Of a stretch of 64,000 nucleotides of DNA, positions 1 through 9,415 are shown piece by piece. Positions within the stretch are counted from its first letter, which is position 1. Every line of letters starts with the position of its first letter. The stretch covers positions 682,001-746,000 of the forward strand of contig NZ_JBEWXT010000001.1 of NCBI RefSeq assembly GCF_040538665.1, read 5' to 3'. Both the position numbers and the translations under genes were made by a program. Source of the stretch: Aureibaculum sp. 2308TA14-22 (GTDB lineage Bacteria > Bacteroidota > Bacteroidia > Flavobacteriales > Flavobacteriaceae). Under the pieces are notes generated by a model. It was not told the DNA's origin. It saw nothing but the letters and a program-made list of their open reading frames with translations, and searched no databases.

Positions 1-1966
1 AGATATCATGTTCAAATGCCTTAGGCGAAAATTTAAATAGAACTACCGCTTTCTTTTTTTTCTCAAGATAATAGTTCTCTACATAAACATTTAATATCAT
101 CGGTTTTTGAGTTGTAAACGCATCATAAATAGTTAGGTCTCCAGTATATATAGTCCTATTGTTAGAATCTTCTTTTTTATGGAGTTTTATTAGTGTTTTT
201 GGGATGATTTTATCTTCATCTTTGTTTACAACCTTCATCAACCCATCAAAATAAAGTTTTAAATTGGTTTCCATCTCATTACCTGATATTGCTGAATCGG
301 CTTTTACACTCCATGCAAAAACATAAGTCCAAAAATCGGTACTGTCTTTTTTAGCCCAACCTGGAGCGAAACGGATATCTTCAAATCCTTCATAGTTTAT
401 TTCTGGAGCAAAGTGTATTGGAAAAATAAAAGTTTCTTGCCCCCATGTACTATCTATTTCCAAAAGATTTAAGTTGGTTTTTTCAATTTCGGTAGTATTA
501 ATTTCCAATTTTTTCAAAATGGTTAACCCATGTTCATTCTTAGGGTTTAATTCTATAGATTTTCTATAATTTTTGATTGCTTTGGCAGTATCTCCCAAGG
601 ATAAAAGCACTTCTCCGTAACTATCGTAAAGATTAAAAGCACGCGGATACGATTCAATACCAAGTTTAAGTACTTCAGCAGCCATTTCAGGTCTGTCCGA
701 TTGTAAGAATTTGTAACTAACTATATTCATTTCATCTTCACTAAGGTAATGAGAACTATTATTTTTAATAGATTTATAGTATTCAATTCCATTAGCTGTT
801 CCTTTCTCATTTATTGCATCGAGCAACGAATAAGCAGCCGACTTTTTAGGAAAGTCATACGACTTGTCATATAGAATTCCAAGAAAACCTTTTGTCATGG
901 CGTTTAGCGGAGCTCTTCTAATATTACTCAACAAAATAATGGTTGATTTACTAGAAGGAATACGTGTAATGATGGCACAAAACCCATCGATCATACCATC
1001 ATGCCCAATGGTTTCTATTTTACTATTGGAATTCCCCAAAAGTTTATCTTTAATACTCCAACCGTATCCATATTTGCCTCCATAATCATGGTCGGGTATA
1101 TGTTTTGTAAATACTAAATCCAAGTATTTTTTTGGCAGTAATTTTTCTGAATATAAGACCTGATCCCATAAGTATAAATCTTCAACGGTTGAATAGATAG
1201 CCCCAGCGGCCGAAACAGCAGACATATCTACATAATTGGCATTGTAATAATCTCCCCAATTCTTAAAATAGCCAGAGGCTCTGTTTTTTTGTAGAGTTCT
1301 GTGTTTATCAAAACCAGTGTTAGTCATTTTTAATGGTGTAAAGATTTGGTCTTGTAAAACTTCTTCGTACTTCTTTTTTGTAACGGTTTCTACAATAAAA
1401 CCCAAAAGGTTATAACCGGCATTGCAATAGCTGAATTTTTCACCTGGAGTAAATTCCAACGGTAGTGCCGAAAATTCTTGTACCAATTCTTTTAATTTGT
1501 AATTATCAGGCCTAAACGCCTTTGGTTTGGTTGATTCGTAAGAGTTTGGAATTCCCGAAGTATGTGTAAGTAAATGGTGAATGGTAATTTTATCTCCATT
1601 TTCTTTAGGATAATCCGATAAATAGGTTGATATCGGTTTGTGCAAATCGAGTTTGTTTTCAGCAACCAATTGCATAATTAACATAGCCGTAAATTGTTTG
1701 GTAATGGAACCAATTCGAAATTTTGTATTGGTTTTATTTGGAATGTCCCATTCCATATTAGCCAACCCAAAGGCTTTTTTATAAATAACTTTTCCTTCTT
1801 CTGCTACTAAAACCGTTCCGTTAAATTCTCCATAATCTGCATACGTACTAACGAGTTCGTCAAGTTTATTTGCTTTGGGCTGTGCACAGGAAACAGTAGT
1901 AATTGAGATAAAAGCGGAGAGAGTAAATAAAACGGTTTTAATTAGCATTCTTTTAGGTATGTTCAT
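1..1966 (-). CDS. Serine hydrolase, class C beta-lactamase fold, with TPR-like C-terminal part (C-terminus cut by window edge)
   Basis: The reading frame is open from ATG at 1966 to the left window edge, so the C-terminus is missing. An N-terminal signal with a possible lipobox Cys near residue 27 predicts export. The catalytic SxxK is Ser-Ile-Thr-Lys at about residues 87-90. A Tyr-Cys-Asn motif (SYCNAGY) and a later Gly-His-Asp-Gly motif match the class C beta-lactamase / D-Ala-D-Ala peptidase fold (PF00144). After the hydrolase domain come TPR-like helices and then a beta-rich tail, an arrangement common in Bacteroidota serine hydrolases. Such proteins are usually esterases or peptidases and rarely true beta-lactamases. 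The gene is divergent from a membrane-bound winged-helix regulator. ATG at 1948 is a possible alternative start. Confidence 0.88.
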   Translation of the reverse strand, partial: MNIPKRMLIKTVLFTLSAFISITTVSCAQPKANKLDELVSTYADYGEFNGTVLVAEEGKVIYKKAFGLANMEWDIPNKTNTKFRIGSITKQFTAMLIMQLVAENKLDLHKPISTYLSDYPKENGDKITIHHLLTHTSGIPNSYESTKPKAFRPDNYKLKELVQEFSALPLEFTPGEKFSYCNAGYNLLGFIVETVTKKKYEEVLQDQIFTPLKMTNTGFDKHRTLQKNRASGYFKNWGDYYNANYVDMSAVSAAGAIYSTVEDLYLWDQVLYSEKLLPKKYLDLVFTKHIPDHDYGGKYGYGWSIKDKLLGNSNSKIETIGHDGMIDGFCAIITRIPSSKSTIILLSNIRRAPLNAMTKGFLGILYDKSYDFPKKSAAYSLLDAINEKGTANGIEYYKSIKNNSSHYLSEDEMNIVSYKFLQSDRPEMAAEVLKLGIESYPRAFNLYDSYGEVLLSLGDTAKAIKNYRKSIELNPKNEHGLTILKKLEINTTEIEKTNLNLLEIDSTWGQETFIFPIHFAPEINYEGFEDIRFAPGWAKKDSTDFWTYVFAWSVKADSAISGNEMETNLKLYFDGLMKVVNKDEDKIIPKTLIKLHKKEDSNNRTIYTGDLTIYDAFTTQKPMILNVYVENYYLEKKKKAVVLFKFSPKAFEHDI

Positions 1967-1990
1967 AATGTAGATTAATGATTTAATTAG

Positions 1991-2014
1991 CCGTAAAACT
2001 ATATTGACTTACGG
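1991..2014. promoter_or_regulatory. Hyphenated palindrome CCGTAA-N12-TTACGG in a divergent intergenic region
   Basis: Six-base perfect arms, CCGTAA at 1991-1996 and TTACGG at 2009-2014, lie midway between two divergent start codons. The position and symmetry suit an operator for a dimeric regulator, possibly the winged-helix protein encoded next to it. No binding site for this family is known to me, so the role is inferred. Confidence 0.3.
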
Positions 2015-2092
2015 TTATAAATGTCAAAAAAATGTAAAAGAAGTGTCAATAATTATGAAAACTTATGAATTTGTATGTTCTTTGAAGGAATT

Positions 2093-2956
2093 ATGAAGAG
2101 CAGATTTATATATACCTTTTTAGCATTGCTTATGGCTTTAACTGCCGTTTGGGTATTGTCAGGTTCAGATAAAGAAAATGATGAGTTTTCTGAAGTGGTT
2201 AAAATTGCCTTACGTGATGCTGGTAATCAATTATTGTTATCAAATAATGATACCACCTCTTTAATACTACCTGTTGTTCAATTAGAAAAGTCTAAGTATA
2301 AATTGACTTTTCAAAATCCACTCAGTTTTGAGCCCAGTACGTTGGTTTCGGTTATAAAAAATAGTTTTCATAAGTCAGAGCTACCCAAGTATTATCGTGT
2401 GGAGGTTATTCAATGTGCTGACCAAGAAGTGGCTTATAGTTATGAAATAAAAAATGAATCTGAAAAAGACATTATTCCATGTACAGGACGTTACCTACCC
2501 GAAAATTGTTATACCATTGAAGTGCGATTTTCCAATAACACATTTTCTTTTTTAAGTAGTAAATCCCTTTGGTTTGTATTAAGTAGTATTGTTCTTTTAG
2601 TTTTTTTAGTTCCCTTTTTTAAACGAAAACCGGTTTTAAAAACAGAAGAAAAGGATGAAAATTTTGCTACTATTGGTAGTTTTCAATTTTACCCTGAGCA
2701 GAATAAATTGGTACAAGCAAGTACAGAAATAAACCTTTCAAAAAAAGAGTGTGAGTTGTTAGCCCTATTTGCTGCTAGCCCCAACCAAATTATAAAACGT
2801 GACGAATTAACTAAAAAAGTTTGGGAAGACAATGGTGTTTTTGTAGGAAGAAGTTTAGATACTTACATTTCTAAACTGCGTAAGAAATTAAAAGCTGATG
2901 ATACTATTAAATTGACCAACGTGCATGGGATAGGGTATAAGTTGGAGGTGAGTTAG
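2093..2956 (+). CDS. Membrane-anchored transcriptional regulator with C-terminal OmpR/PhoB-type winged helix
   Basis: ATG at 2093 begins a classic hydrophobic segment (about residues 4-22); ATG at 2075 would add only six residues. An extracytoplasmic domain of about 130 residues follows, then a second membrane helix (about residues 158-175), then a cytoplasmic C-terminal winged helix of the Trans_reg_C type covering the last 95 residues. Its recognition region and terminal GIGYKLEV match OmpR/PhoB-family proteins. No receiver domain is present, so it resembles ToxR/CadC one-component membrane regulators, but with the DNA-binding domain at the C-terminus instead of the N-terminus. It is divergent from a secreted serine hydrolase, which it may control. 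Confidence 0.8.
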   Translation: MKSRFIYTFLALLMALTAVWVLSGSDKENDEFSEVVKIALRDAGNQLLLSNNDTTSLILPVVQLEKSKYKLTFQNPLSFEPSTLVSVIKNSFHKSELPKYYRVEVIQCADQEVAYSYEIKNESEKDIIPCTGRYLPENCYTIEVRFSNNTFSFLSSKSLWFVLSSIVLLVFLVPFFKRKPVLKTEEKDENFATIGSFQFYPEQNKLVQASTEINLSKKECELLALFAASPNQIIKRDELTKKVWEDNGVFVGRSLDTYISKLRKKLKADDTIKLTNVHGIGYKLEVS

Positions 2957-3014
2957 TTTCATTCGTTTTCTAACTAGTAGACAAAAGTGTAATATGTTAT
3001 TTACAGTAAAAAAA

Positions 3015-3713
3015 CTATTTAAATAGTTTTTTTAATTTATTATAAAATACATATTGTGAACGTAAGACTAAAATTGTCAAAATTAACCAAATAGAAATTG
3101 TTATAATAAAAGTCCAATCGATTGGTAATCCAAAATTAAATAGTACAATGTTATCGAATGGATTGAAAATATAACTTACCAAAAGAAGAATTTGAATTAA
3201 CCCTAGCATAAAGAATAATGAGTTATGAAAGTTTGGCATCCAAGATAGTCTTTTTAAAATCCAAACCCATATTCCGTAAGTAAGTCTTATTGGTTTAGAC
3301 ATTTTTCTCAGCTTTTTTGAATATTTTTTTTGTTTCTTTTTGAAACTATAGGTAGGATCATAAGTCTTGGGGAAAATATCATCTAATTCATTCTCATTAT
3401 GGATTAATCTAGCATGTTTTCTAATTTTATTATTTACATATTGGTCTCTTCTGAAACCATAAGCCATATTTGAAAGGAGTACTAAACTTAAACCTAAGAC
3501 GATGGTTGAAATTATGAGAGCAAGAGATAAAAGAAAGATAGAAGGTTTTAAATTTGAACTTGGAATTTTACCTCCCATTGTGTAAACATAACTGTAACCA
3601 ACAGCAACAGTTACAATCACAGAAAGTATTTGAAAAAACACTTTTTGATGATGATTCTGATTTTCAGCAAATTGTTCGTGAAAAGATTTTATAAGTTCTT
3701 CTTTCAGTTCCAT
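3015..3713 (-). CDS. Four-helix membrane protein of unknown function
   Basis: 232 residues. I do not recognise the family. A charged amphipathic N-terminus of about 20 residues is followed by two hydrophobic helices (about 25-45 and 57-83), a basic cytoplasmic loop of about 75 residues rich in Lys and Arg, and two further helices near residues 165-185 and 198-218. There are no Cys pairs or obvious catalytic motifs. It is convergent with the regulator to its left and separated by about 50 bp from the amidohydrolase gene on the same strand, so it may end that operon or stand alone. Confidence 0.6.
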   Translation of the reverse strand: MELKEELIKSFHEQFAENQNHHQKVFFQILSVIVTVAVGYSYVYTMGGKIPSSNLKPSIFLLSLALIISTIVLGLSLVLLSNMAYGFRRDQYVNNKIRKHARLIHNENELDDIFPKTYDPTYSFKKKQKKYSKKLRKMSKPIRLTYGIWVWILKRLSWMPNFHNSLFFMLGLIQILLLVSYIFNPFDNIVLFNFGLPIDWTFIITISIWLILTILVLRSQYVFYNKLKKLFK

Positions 3714-3765
3714 TTATTATCAAATGACTCATAGTAAACAAATATACCAAATTAATTTATGAATA

Positions 3766-5349
3766 TCACTTTGGCAACAACACCTTACCACTCAATTCAC
3801 TTGCCAATTTCTCATTATCCCTAACCAATTTTCCATTCACCAACACTTTCTCAAAACCTTTTGCTAATTGATGTGGATTTACATAATCCGCGGGTGCTTT
3901 TATATTGTTAGGTTCAAAAATGATAATATCCGCTTTGTTGCCAATAGCGAATGTGCCTCGTTTTGGTAATTGCAAAATTTCAGCCGCATAGAAGGTCATT
4001 TTTCTAACGGCTTCTTCGAGGCTCAGAATGCTATCTTTTACTACATAAGTTTCAATAATTTTGGCAAATGTACCATGTCCACGAGGGTGATGCCCGGTTT
4101 TACTACCATCAGAACAGATGCCCATAATAGGGTCTTTCAAAAAGGTTTCTTGCAGTTCCTTATTCATGACAAAATACGCCCCAGATGAACCTTGTGGGCC
4201 TAAATCTTCAATTAAAAATTGTTCAAAAGGTTTGTTCTTGGAAGCTGCAGCTTCCGCCAAGGTCATTCCCGTATAAGGTGCAGAACCCAACAGCGTAGCT
4301 TCAGAGCCATTGCGTAAATTGACTTTATTTCTGATAAAATCTTCCAATTCTTTTCTTCGTGTTTTCTTAGCAACAGCAAATTGTTGTGGTGTTTTGGACC
4401 AATCGGGAAAAACAATGGAAATACCTGTATAACTTGCCATATATGGATACATATCTGCAGTTAATTTTATACCTGATTTTCGAATTTTTTTAATGGTGTC
4501 TAAAATCTCATTGGCTCGTTCTGCACCTTTACCATATACCGATTTTAAATGTGCAATATGCACACGGGTGTTACTGCCCTGTCTGCTCAGTTCTTTTATA
4601 GATTCAATAATAGCATCATCATCTTCATTCCGCATATGGCTCATAATCATTTTGTTTTGTTCGCCAACCACCTTCGCCAAGGCTATCAATTCGCTTTCTT
4701 CGGCATATAAACCTGGTGCGTATTCTAACCCCGTTGAAAGACCAAACGTGTATTGTAATCGTTCTTTTAGAAGTGCTTTTAATTTTTCTAATTCCGTTTC
4801 GGTAATTTTTGATTTTGTTCCGATTCCCGCTAAATTTCGTAAGGTGCCATGCCCAACAAACTCAACAATATTGACACCGAGATTCTGTTCATCGACTTTT
4901 TTTAAATAGTTGGCTAAGTCCTTCGCACTTGTGCTGCTACCGTCTTGTCCTAAAACAATTGTGGTGACGCCCATAGCGAGAAAATTTTCAAAATCGGGTG
5001 TGCTTAACGGATTGCCGTGTGCGTGCAGATCTATAAATCCGGGACTAACAGTTTTGCCCTTGGCATCAATTGTTTTGCCTATTTTTAAATTGGGATTGGT
5101 CAAATTTCCGATATAAACGATACTATCTGAATTAATGTAAATGTTCGCCGAATAGGTTTTTTTACCTGTGCCGTCTAGAATATTACCGTTAATTATGGCA
5201 ACATCCACAGAATCGATATTGGGTTCAACCACAATTTCTTCTGGTTCAGATTGTGTTACTTTTTTAGTTTCTATTTTGTCATTTTTACATGAAGCAAATA
5301 GGAGTAGAGCAAAAATTAAAATTTGAGATTTAACTAAAGTAGTTTTCAT
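3766..5349 (-). CDS. D-aminoacylase-type amidohydrolase lipoprotein (N-acyl-D-amino-acid deacylase family)
   Basis: The chosen ATG at 5349 overlaps the upstream stop as TAATG; an upstream ATG at 5373 would only add eight residues. The signal ends in LLFASC with the lipid-attached Cys at 21. The 527-residue protein has the metal-dependent TIM-barrel amidohydrolase fold: GFIDLHAH with the HxH pair at 109/111, later His residues in SHMRNE and IAHLKS, and a metal Asp in ICSDGS. The Cys that bridges or binds metal in characterised D-aminoacylases aligns with Asp near residue 136 (GQDGSS). The family removes acyl groups from N-acyl-D-amino acids; the actual substrate is not known. It is the last gene of an acylase-alkC-amidohydrolase operon. 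Confidence 0.85.
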   Translation of the reverse strand: MKTTLVKSQILIFALLLFASCKNDKIETKKVTQSEPEEIVVEPNIDSVDVAIINGNILDGTGKKTYSANIYINSDSIVYIGNLTNPNLKIGKTIDAKGKTVSPGFIDLHAHGNPLSTPDFENFLAMGVTTIVLGQDGSSTSAKDLANYLKKVDEQNLGVNIVEFVGHGTLRNLAGIGTKSKITETELEKLKALLKERLQYTFGLSTGLEYAPGLYAEESELIALAKVVGEQNKMIMSHMRNEDDDAIIESIKELSRQGSNTRVHIAHLKSVYGKGAERANEILDTIKKIRKSGIKLTADMYPYMASYTGISIVFPDWSKTPQQFAVAKKTRRKELEDFIRNKVNLRNGSEATLLGSAPYTGMTLAEAAASKNKPFEQFLIEDLGPQGSSGAYFVMNKELQETFLKDPIMGICSDGSKTGHHPRGHGTFAKIIETYVVKDSILSLEEAVRKMTFYAAEILQLPKRGTFAIGNKADIIIFEPNNIKAPADYVNPHQLAKGFEKVLVNGKLVRDNEKLASELSGKVLLPK

Positions 5350-6119
5350 TAGTTTATAATAGTTACTGCCCATTTATCATGAGCTTTTAATAAATTTCTG
5401 AGAGCATGTTTAATAATCCATTTTCTTTCTTTGGTCGGATTATGATTCCATATTTCTATGATACTTTTTCCGATATCCAAATTATCTTTTAGTATATCGT
5501 TTAAACAATTGGCAACTGACTTTTGAACGTATTTGGAGGTATCGTCTTTTATATTTTCCAAAATTGGTAGTATCGGTTTAGGATTTTCAATAAACTGATC
5601 CAATTTTTTAGCCCAAGGCAATCTTGGACGTACACCCTCGCTTGACAACCTTCTGATATGTTTGTTTTCGTTTAGAGACCAATCTTTTAAAATTGCCAAT
5701 GTCTTTTCTGGATAATTTACCAAAAAAGGCCTTATAGTATATTCTCCAGTATTTCGTTTGGTTATTTCGGCAATCGCCTTCATAGAAACCTCAAAATGTT
5801 CAAGGCCATATTTTTCGACATATTTTGCTATGGGCATAACCCAATAAAAATTGGTAAACATGCCTGTTTCTTCTTCATTTTCGGGACCTAAAATTTTAAC
5901 TAACAGGTTAATGTTTTCGGGTATTGTATTACCTAAATGTGTATGGATTTCATCAGCGATGAGTTCAACACGATCTTTTAACTCTAAATCATCTATTTTA
6001 TCGACAATATTTTTAACAAAGGCATTTTTCGGAAAATTTGGTTTTAAAACCATTAGTTTATTAGCAAGTACCTTAGCTAATTCCTCATCAAACCAATATT
6101 TAAGCTTTTTAAAAGCCAT
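5349..6119 (-). CDS. DNA alkylation repair protein, AlkC/AlkD-type HEAT-repeat glycosylase family
   Basis: 256 residues, almost entirely helical, with HEAT-like repeats. The segment EGVRPRLPWA at residues 161-170 is characteristic of the AlkC branch (COG4335) of the HEAT-repeat DNA glycosylases, which excise 3-methyladenine and related lesions in the cytoplasm. Length agrees with Bacillus AlkC. It begins three bases after the stop of a penicillin-acylase-like gene and its TAA overlaps the ATG of the next amidohydrolase gene. Co-transcription with exported hydrolases is likely, although no functional link is obvious. Activity on a particular lesion is inferred from family only. Confidence 0.85.
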   Translation of the reverse strand: MAFKKLKYWFDEELAKVLANKLMVLKPNFPKNAFVKNIVDKIDDLELKDRVELIADEIHTHLGNTIPENINLLVKILGPENEEETGMFTNFYWVMPIAKYVEKYGLEHFEVSMKAIAEITKRNTGEYTIRPFLVNYPEKTLAILKDWSLNENKHIRRLSSEGVRPRLPWAKKLDQFIENPKPILPILENIKDDTSKYVQKSVANCLNDILKDNLDIGKSIIEIWNHNPTKERKWIIKHALRNLLKAHDKWAVTIIN

Positions 6120-6122
6120 ATT

Positions 6123-8315
6123 TTATTTCTTATCTCCAGGGTGGTAGGTACTTTTTGCTCTTGCTTCAACATCTTCACGGTAATAAGGAACATCTTTAAA
6201 ATTAACATCTGCATAACGTTGTGCTTGGTCATCAAAATGTGGAGAGGCTGGGTCGCCACTTTGTCCACCCGCTAACATGGTTTTTGCTTTTACTTTATCG
6301 CCAAATTCCACTACGGCTACAAAACTATTTCCTCGTGTACCATAAATACGTTTTGTTTTTTGTTTCGAACGCATACCATAGGCCGCTAACGCACCCCATC
6401 TTGAAGTGGTTAATCCCACAGCAATACTTGGTTTATCATCATCAAATTTTAAATCAATATCGCCATTGAGGCGTTGAAACCTGTTTATTTCTCCCCAAGG
6501 GGTATTCCAGGTGCCAAAATCTTTTGTAAGGTGCTCTATGCTTTTTCGCAACATATCCAATTTTTCAGAGGTAGGGGATTTTGACCCCATATACTCCACT
6601 TTTTCCATTTGGTTTAATCCTTCAGGAAAATTGCCTTCACGTAAGTAAAAATTCCCATAAAAATGGGCCAAAGACTTAGCTACTGACTCTTTGGAAACGG
6701 CGAAATCCCAATTGCGTAAAACCTCTATGGGTTCTTTGAGGTCCGGATCTTTTGGAGAAGACTTATCATAGGCTTCTACCAAACCGGGAATTGAAATTTC
6801 AAAAGCAGGGAGATACGGATCGTAGGCTAAATCAATCAACTTATCGAGCGTTAGATCGTTGGCTTTTTCCAATAATCGGATGGCATGTACGCCTCTAAAA
6901 TTTTCGCGATTAAGGGACATATAATTGGGATAACCTTCCCGTTTCGGACTGTCTTTCCCAGCACTGGTAAACGGTGTGGAATTGCAATTTTGGATCCATC
7001 CCACTTCAGGGTTTATCACTGTAATGTTTTCATCAACAGTATGCAGTCCATTCCAATCTGTTTCAGGATTACTTCCGTCAACAGGATTGGTATAATCGAA
7101 TTTGGTATTCCTTTTTGGGATAAAATTACCGTGATAATAGGCAATATTTCCACCAGCATCGGCATAGACCGTATTGTTGGAGGAATTGGTACGTATATTC
7201 ATCATTTCACGAAACGCTTTATGGCCGTCTAATTTGGTTCTGGTAAAAGATTGTTCCAAGGCCTTTACCGGATCCCACATGATGGCCGTTGCCACCCAAT
7301 CTCCATCAATGGCATGGGTAATGGGGCCGTGGTGTGTCCTGAACATGGTAAACTGTTTTTCTGCCAAAGAATCACCTGATTTATAATTTAAAGCAACGTT
7401 TAATTCCTCAACAGGGCGTTGTTCTTCGCCATACTTATAAGTAAAACCATCGTTTGTTTTAGTAATATTTTCTACAAATTCATCCCGAATATCGGTGTAG
7501 GTTGAAGTGTGCATCCAACCTGTTTTTTCGTTAAACCCTTGATAGACAAAAAATTGTCCCCAGGTTACTGCTCCATAGGCATTCAGTCCTTCTTCACTCA
7601 CCACATGAACTTCCCCACGAAAATAGAACGAGGTATGCGGATTGATCAATAGCATTGCGTCACCGGATTTGGTATGTTCACCCGAAATCGCAAATCCATT
7701 AGAACCCGCAGGTTCTTTTTCTAAAAAGGGTTCTTCTTCTTCAAAAGTATTAAACGCACTCATTTTAGAAGAGGGCTGTTTGCCATAAAACGCTCCAATT
7801 TTTCGAGTAGAAATCCCTTCAATATCCCCACCAATGGAACCTTCGCTAAAATACATGGGCATCCAAGGTTCAAAACGAGTCAATAATTTGGGTTTTACCT
7901 CAGGATGCGTATGCAAATAATAATTGATACCATCGGCAAAGGCATTGCAGAGTTTTTTGAGCCAATCGGGACTTTTTTCATAATTGGCTATGGCTTCTTC
8001 TTTGGTCATATAGAGTCTTGCACGCAAATCACTATACAAAGCATCTTCACCTTCAACTTCGGCCAAACGTCCTATAGCCCATATATAATTTCGTTCTACA
8101 CGGTTAAAATCGTCTTCGCATTGAGCGTACAACAAACCAAAAACGGCATCGGCATCTGTTTTTCCATAAATATGTGGAACACCAAAATCGTCTCGTATAA
8201 TTTCAATGGATTCGGCTTGAGCCTTCCACTGCTGTTGTTCTTCGGTTAAATTTTCTTTAGGAGTTTGTTTACAGCTTACAATCAATAGTAGTAATATGAT
8301 CGAGAATTTTTTCAT
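6123..8315 (-). CDS. Penicillin-acylase family Ntn hydrolase (acylase/amidase), lipoprotein
   Basis: 730 residues, the usual length for this family. The signal peptide ends in LLIVSC with Cys at 15, predicting a lipoprotein. The autocatalytic cleavage site and N-terminal nucleophile are seen in GSNGFAISG, with Ser at residue 205, separating an alpha subunit of about 200 residues from a beta subunit of about 525. Family members hydrolyse amide bonds in penicillins, cephalosporins, acyl-homoserine lactones or N-acyl amino acids; the sequence alone does not say which. It is the first gene of a three-gene unit with alkC and a D-aminoacylase-like gene. A REP-like repeat lies just downstream of the neighbouring operon, upstream of this gene. 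Confidence 0.9.
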   Translation of the reverse strand: MKKFSIILLLLIVSCKQTPKENLTEEQQQWKAQAESIEIIRDDFGVPHIYGKTDADAVFGLLYAQCEDDFNRVERNYIWAIGRLAEVEGEDALYSDLRARLYMTKEEAIANYEKSPDWLKKLCNAFADGINYYLHTHPEVKPKLLTRFEPWMPMYFSEGSIGGDIEGISTRKIGAFYGKQPSSKMSAFNTFEEEEPFLEKEPAGSNGFAISGEHTKSGDAMLLINPHTSFYFRGEVHVVSEEGLNAYGAVTWGQFFVYQGFNEKTGWMHTSTYTDIRDEFVENITKTNDGFTYKYGEEQRPVEELNVALNYKSGDSLAEKQFTMFRTHHGPITHAIDGDWVATAIMWDPVKALEQSFTRTKLDGHKAFREMMNIRTNSSNNTVYADAGGNIAYYHGNFIPKRNTKFDYTNPVDGSNPETDWNGLHTVDENITVINPEVGWIQNCNSTPFTSAGKDSPKREGYPNYMSLNRENFRGVHAIRLLEKANDLTLDKLIDLAYDPYLPAFEISIPGLVEAYDKSSPKDPDLKEPIEVLRNWDFAVSKESVAKSLAHFYGNFYLREGNFPEGLNQMEKVEYMGSKSPTSEKLDMLRKSIEHLTKDFGTWNTPWGEINRFQRLNGDIDLKFDDDKPSIAVGLTTSRWGALAAYGMRSKQKTKRIYGTRGNSFVAVVEFGDKVKAKTMLAGGQSGDPASPHFDDQAQRYADVNFKDVPYYREDVEARAKSTYHPGDKK

Positions 8316-8445
8316 GGTGAGAATAGTTAGTTCGTATTAAAACGTGTTCAGTAAAAGTAACGTAATAGGGGCAGGTAACCAAATTTTGTGATTTTGGTTG
8401 ATTGGATGACGAGGGTTTACTAATGGTGATTCTAGTAGCTTTTAT

Positions 8446-8472
8446 GAGATTCCCGCATTCGCGGGAATGACA
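8446..8472. repeat. REP-like palindromic repeat
   Basis: ATTCCCGCATTCGCGGGAAT forms a near-perfect hairpin, flanked by GAG and GACA. This GAGATTCCCGC...GCGGGAATGACA form is a widespread bacterial intergenic repeat. It lies between the acylase gene and the 3' end of the class A-like hydrolase gene. Confidence 0.75.
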
Positions 8473-8482
8473 AACACAAAAC

Positions 8483-9391
8483 TTATTCAGTAGTTACATA
8501 GTCATAAATCGTCTTAGAAATGTTGGCGAGTTGATCTGTTCCCTTATCAAAATCCTTTAAATTTTTGGAAAGTAAGACTAAAACATAAGAACTTCCGTCA
8601 GGTAAAAATATAATCCCCGCATCGTGATGAACACCAGTTATGGAACCCGTTTTATGAGCTACATCTACGTTAGATGGTAAATACTTTGGAATTAAATCCT
8701 TAAATTCTTGATCCATTAAAATAGAAATCATGGCCTCACAGTCTTTTTGTTTGCCAGCATTGTAGTTGGCGATAGCTTCCATAATGACCATTAAATCCCT
8801 GGCCGTGGTGGAGTTTGACAGTCCTTTTTCATAGGCTTTTATATCTTCAACACCGCGGAGCACTTCTATATTTTTTGCTCCTAGATCTCGCATGGTAGCG
8901 GTTGTTTTTTTTGCATCGACCAATTCTATTAATACATTGGTAGCGAGATTACTACTAACCGTTATCATACTGTATATTAAATCGTTAATGGCCACTTTTG
9001 TATCAATTTGCTTGTAAATAATATCATCACTATCATCAGCAATATCCATTTTATACAAGCTACTGTCCACTATACTTTTAAATTCATTTTTTAAGAGAAT
9101 AGAATCGTTTAGATTTAATTTACCTTCAGAAGCCTGTTTAAAAAGTTCAATCATTACCGGAACTTTCATAGTGCTTGCCGCATGGAATTTTTCATCAACA
9201 TTGATTAGTAAGCTGTCTTTGGGTTCGGACAAACTATAAAATGCAACGGCAACCGTTCCGTCAATGGAATCCATTTGAGCCTGAATGGTTTTTTCCAATG
9301 TTTCTGTTTTAGATATTTTTTCTTGACAAGAGAAAATAGAAAATAAAAAGAAGGCTATTGCGATTAAAAAAGTAAGTCTGAAATGATGCAT
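8483..9391 (-). CDS. Class A beta-lactamase-like serine hydrolase, lipoprotein
   Basis: 302 residues with a lipoprotein-type signal ending at Cys 22. Active-site motifs of the class A fold are visible: Ser-Thr-Met-Lys at 73-76, a Ser-Ser-Asn motif in VSSNLAT (counterpart of SDN), and Lys-Thr-Gly in HKTGSITG near residue 246. In place of the typical omega-loop ExxLN there is RGVEDIKAY, a form seen in a large group of serine hydrolases (PF13354) not shown to be resistance enzymes. Penicillin hydrolysis is possible but should not be assumed. It follows the class C-like gene by 24 bp and is probably co-transcribed with it. Confidence 0.85.
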   Translation of the reverse strand: MHHFRLTFLIAIAFFLFSIFSCQEKISKTETLEKTIQAQMDSIDGTVAVAFYSLSEPKDSLLINVDEKFHAASTMKVPVMIELFKQASEGKLNLNDSILLKNEFKSIVDSSLYKMDIADDSDDIIYKQIDTKVAINDLIYSMITVSSNLATNVLIELVDAKKTTATMRDLGAKNIEVLRGVEDIKAYEKGLSNSTTARDLMVIMEAIANYNAGKQKDCEAMISILMDQEFKDLIPKYLPSNVDVAHKTGSITGVHHDAGIIFLPDGSSYVLVLLSKNLKDFDKGTDQLANISKTIYDYVTTE

Positions 9392-9415
9392 AATCTGCGA
9401 TTTGTTTAGTTATTT

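Noticed and set aside
3970-4909. Plus-strand open frames over the amidohydrolase and other minus-strand genes
   Set aside because: They are antisense shadows: low-complexity translations with no domains, covered by well-supported genes on the other strand.
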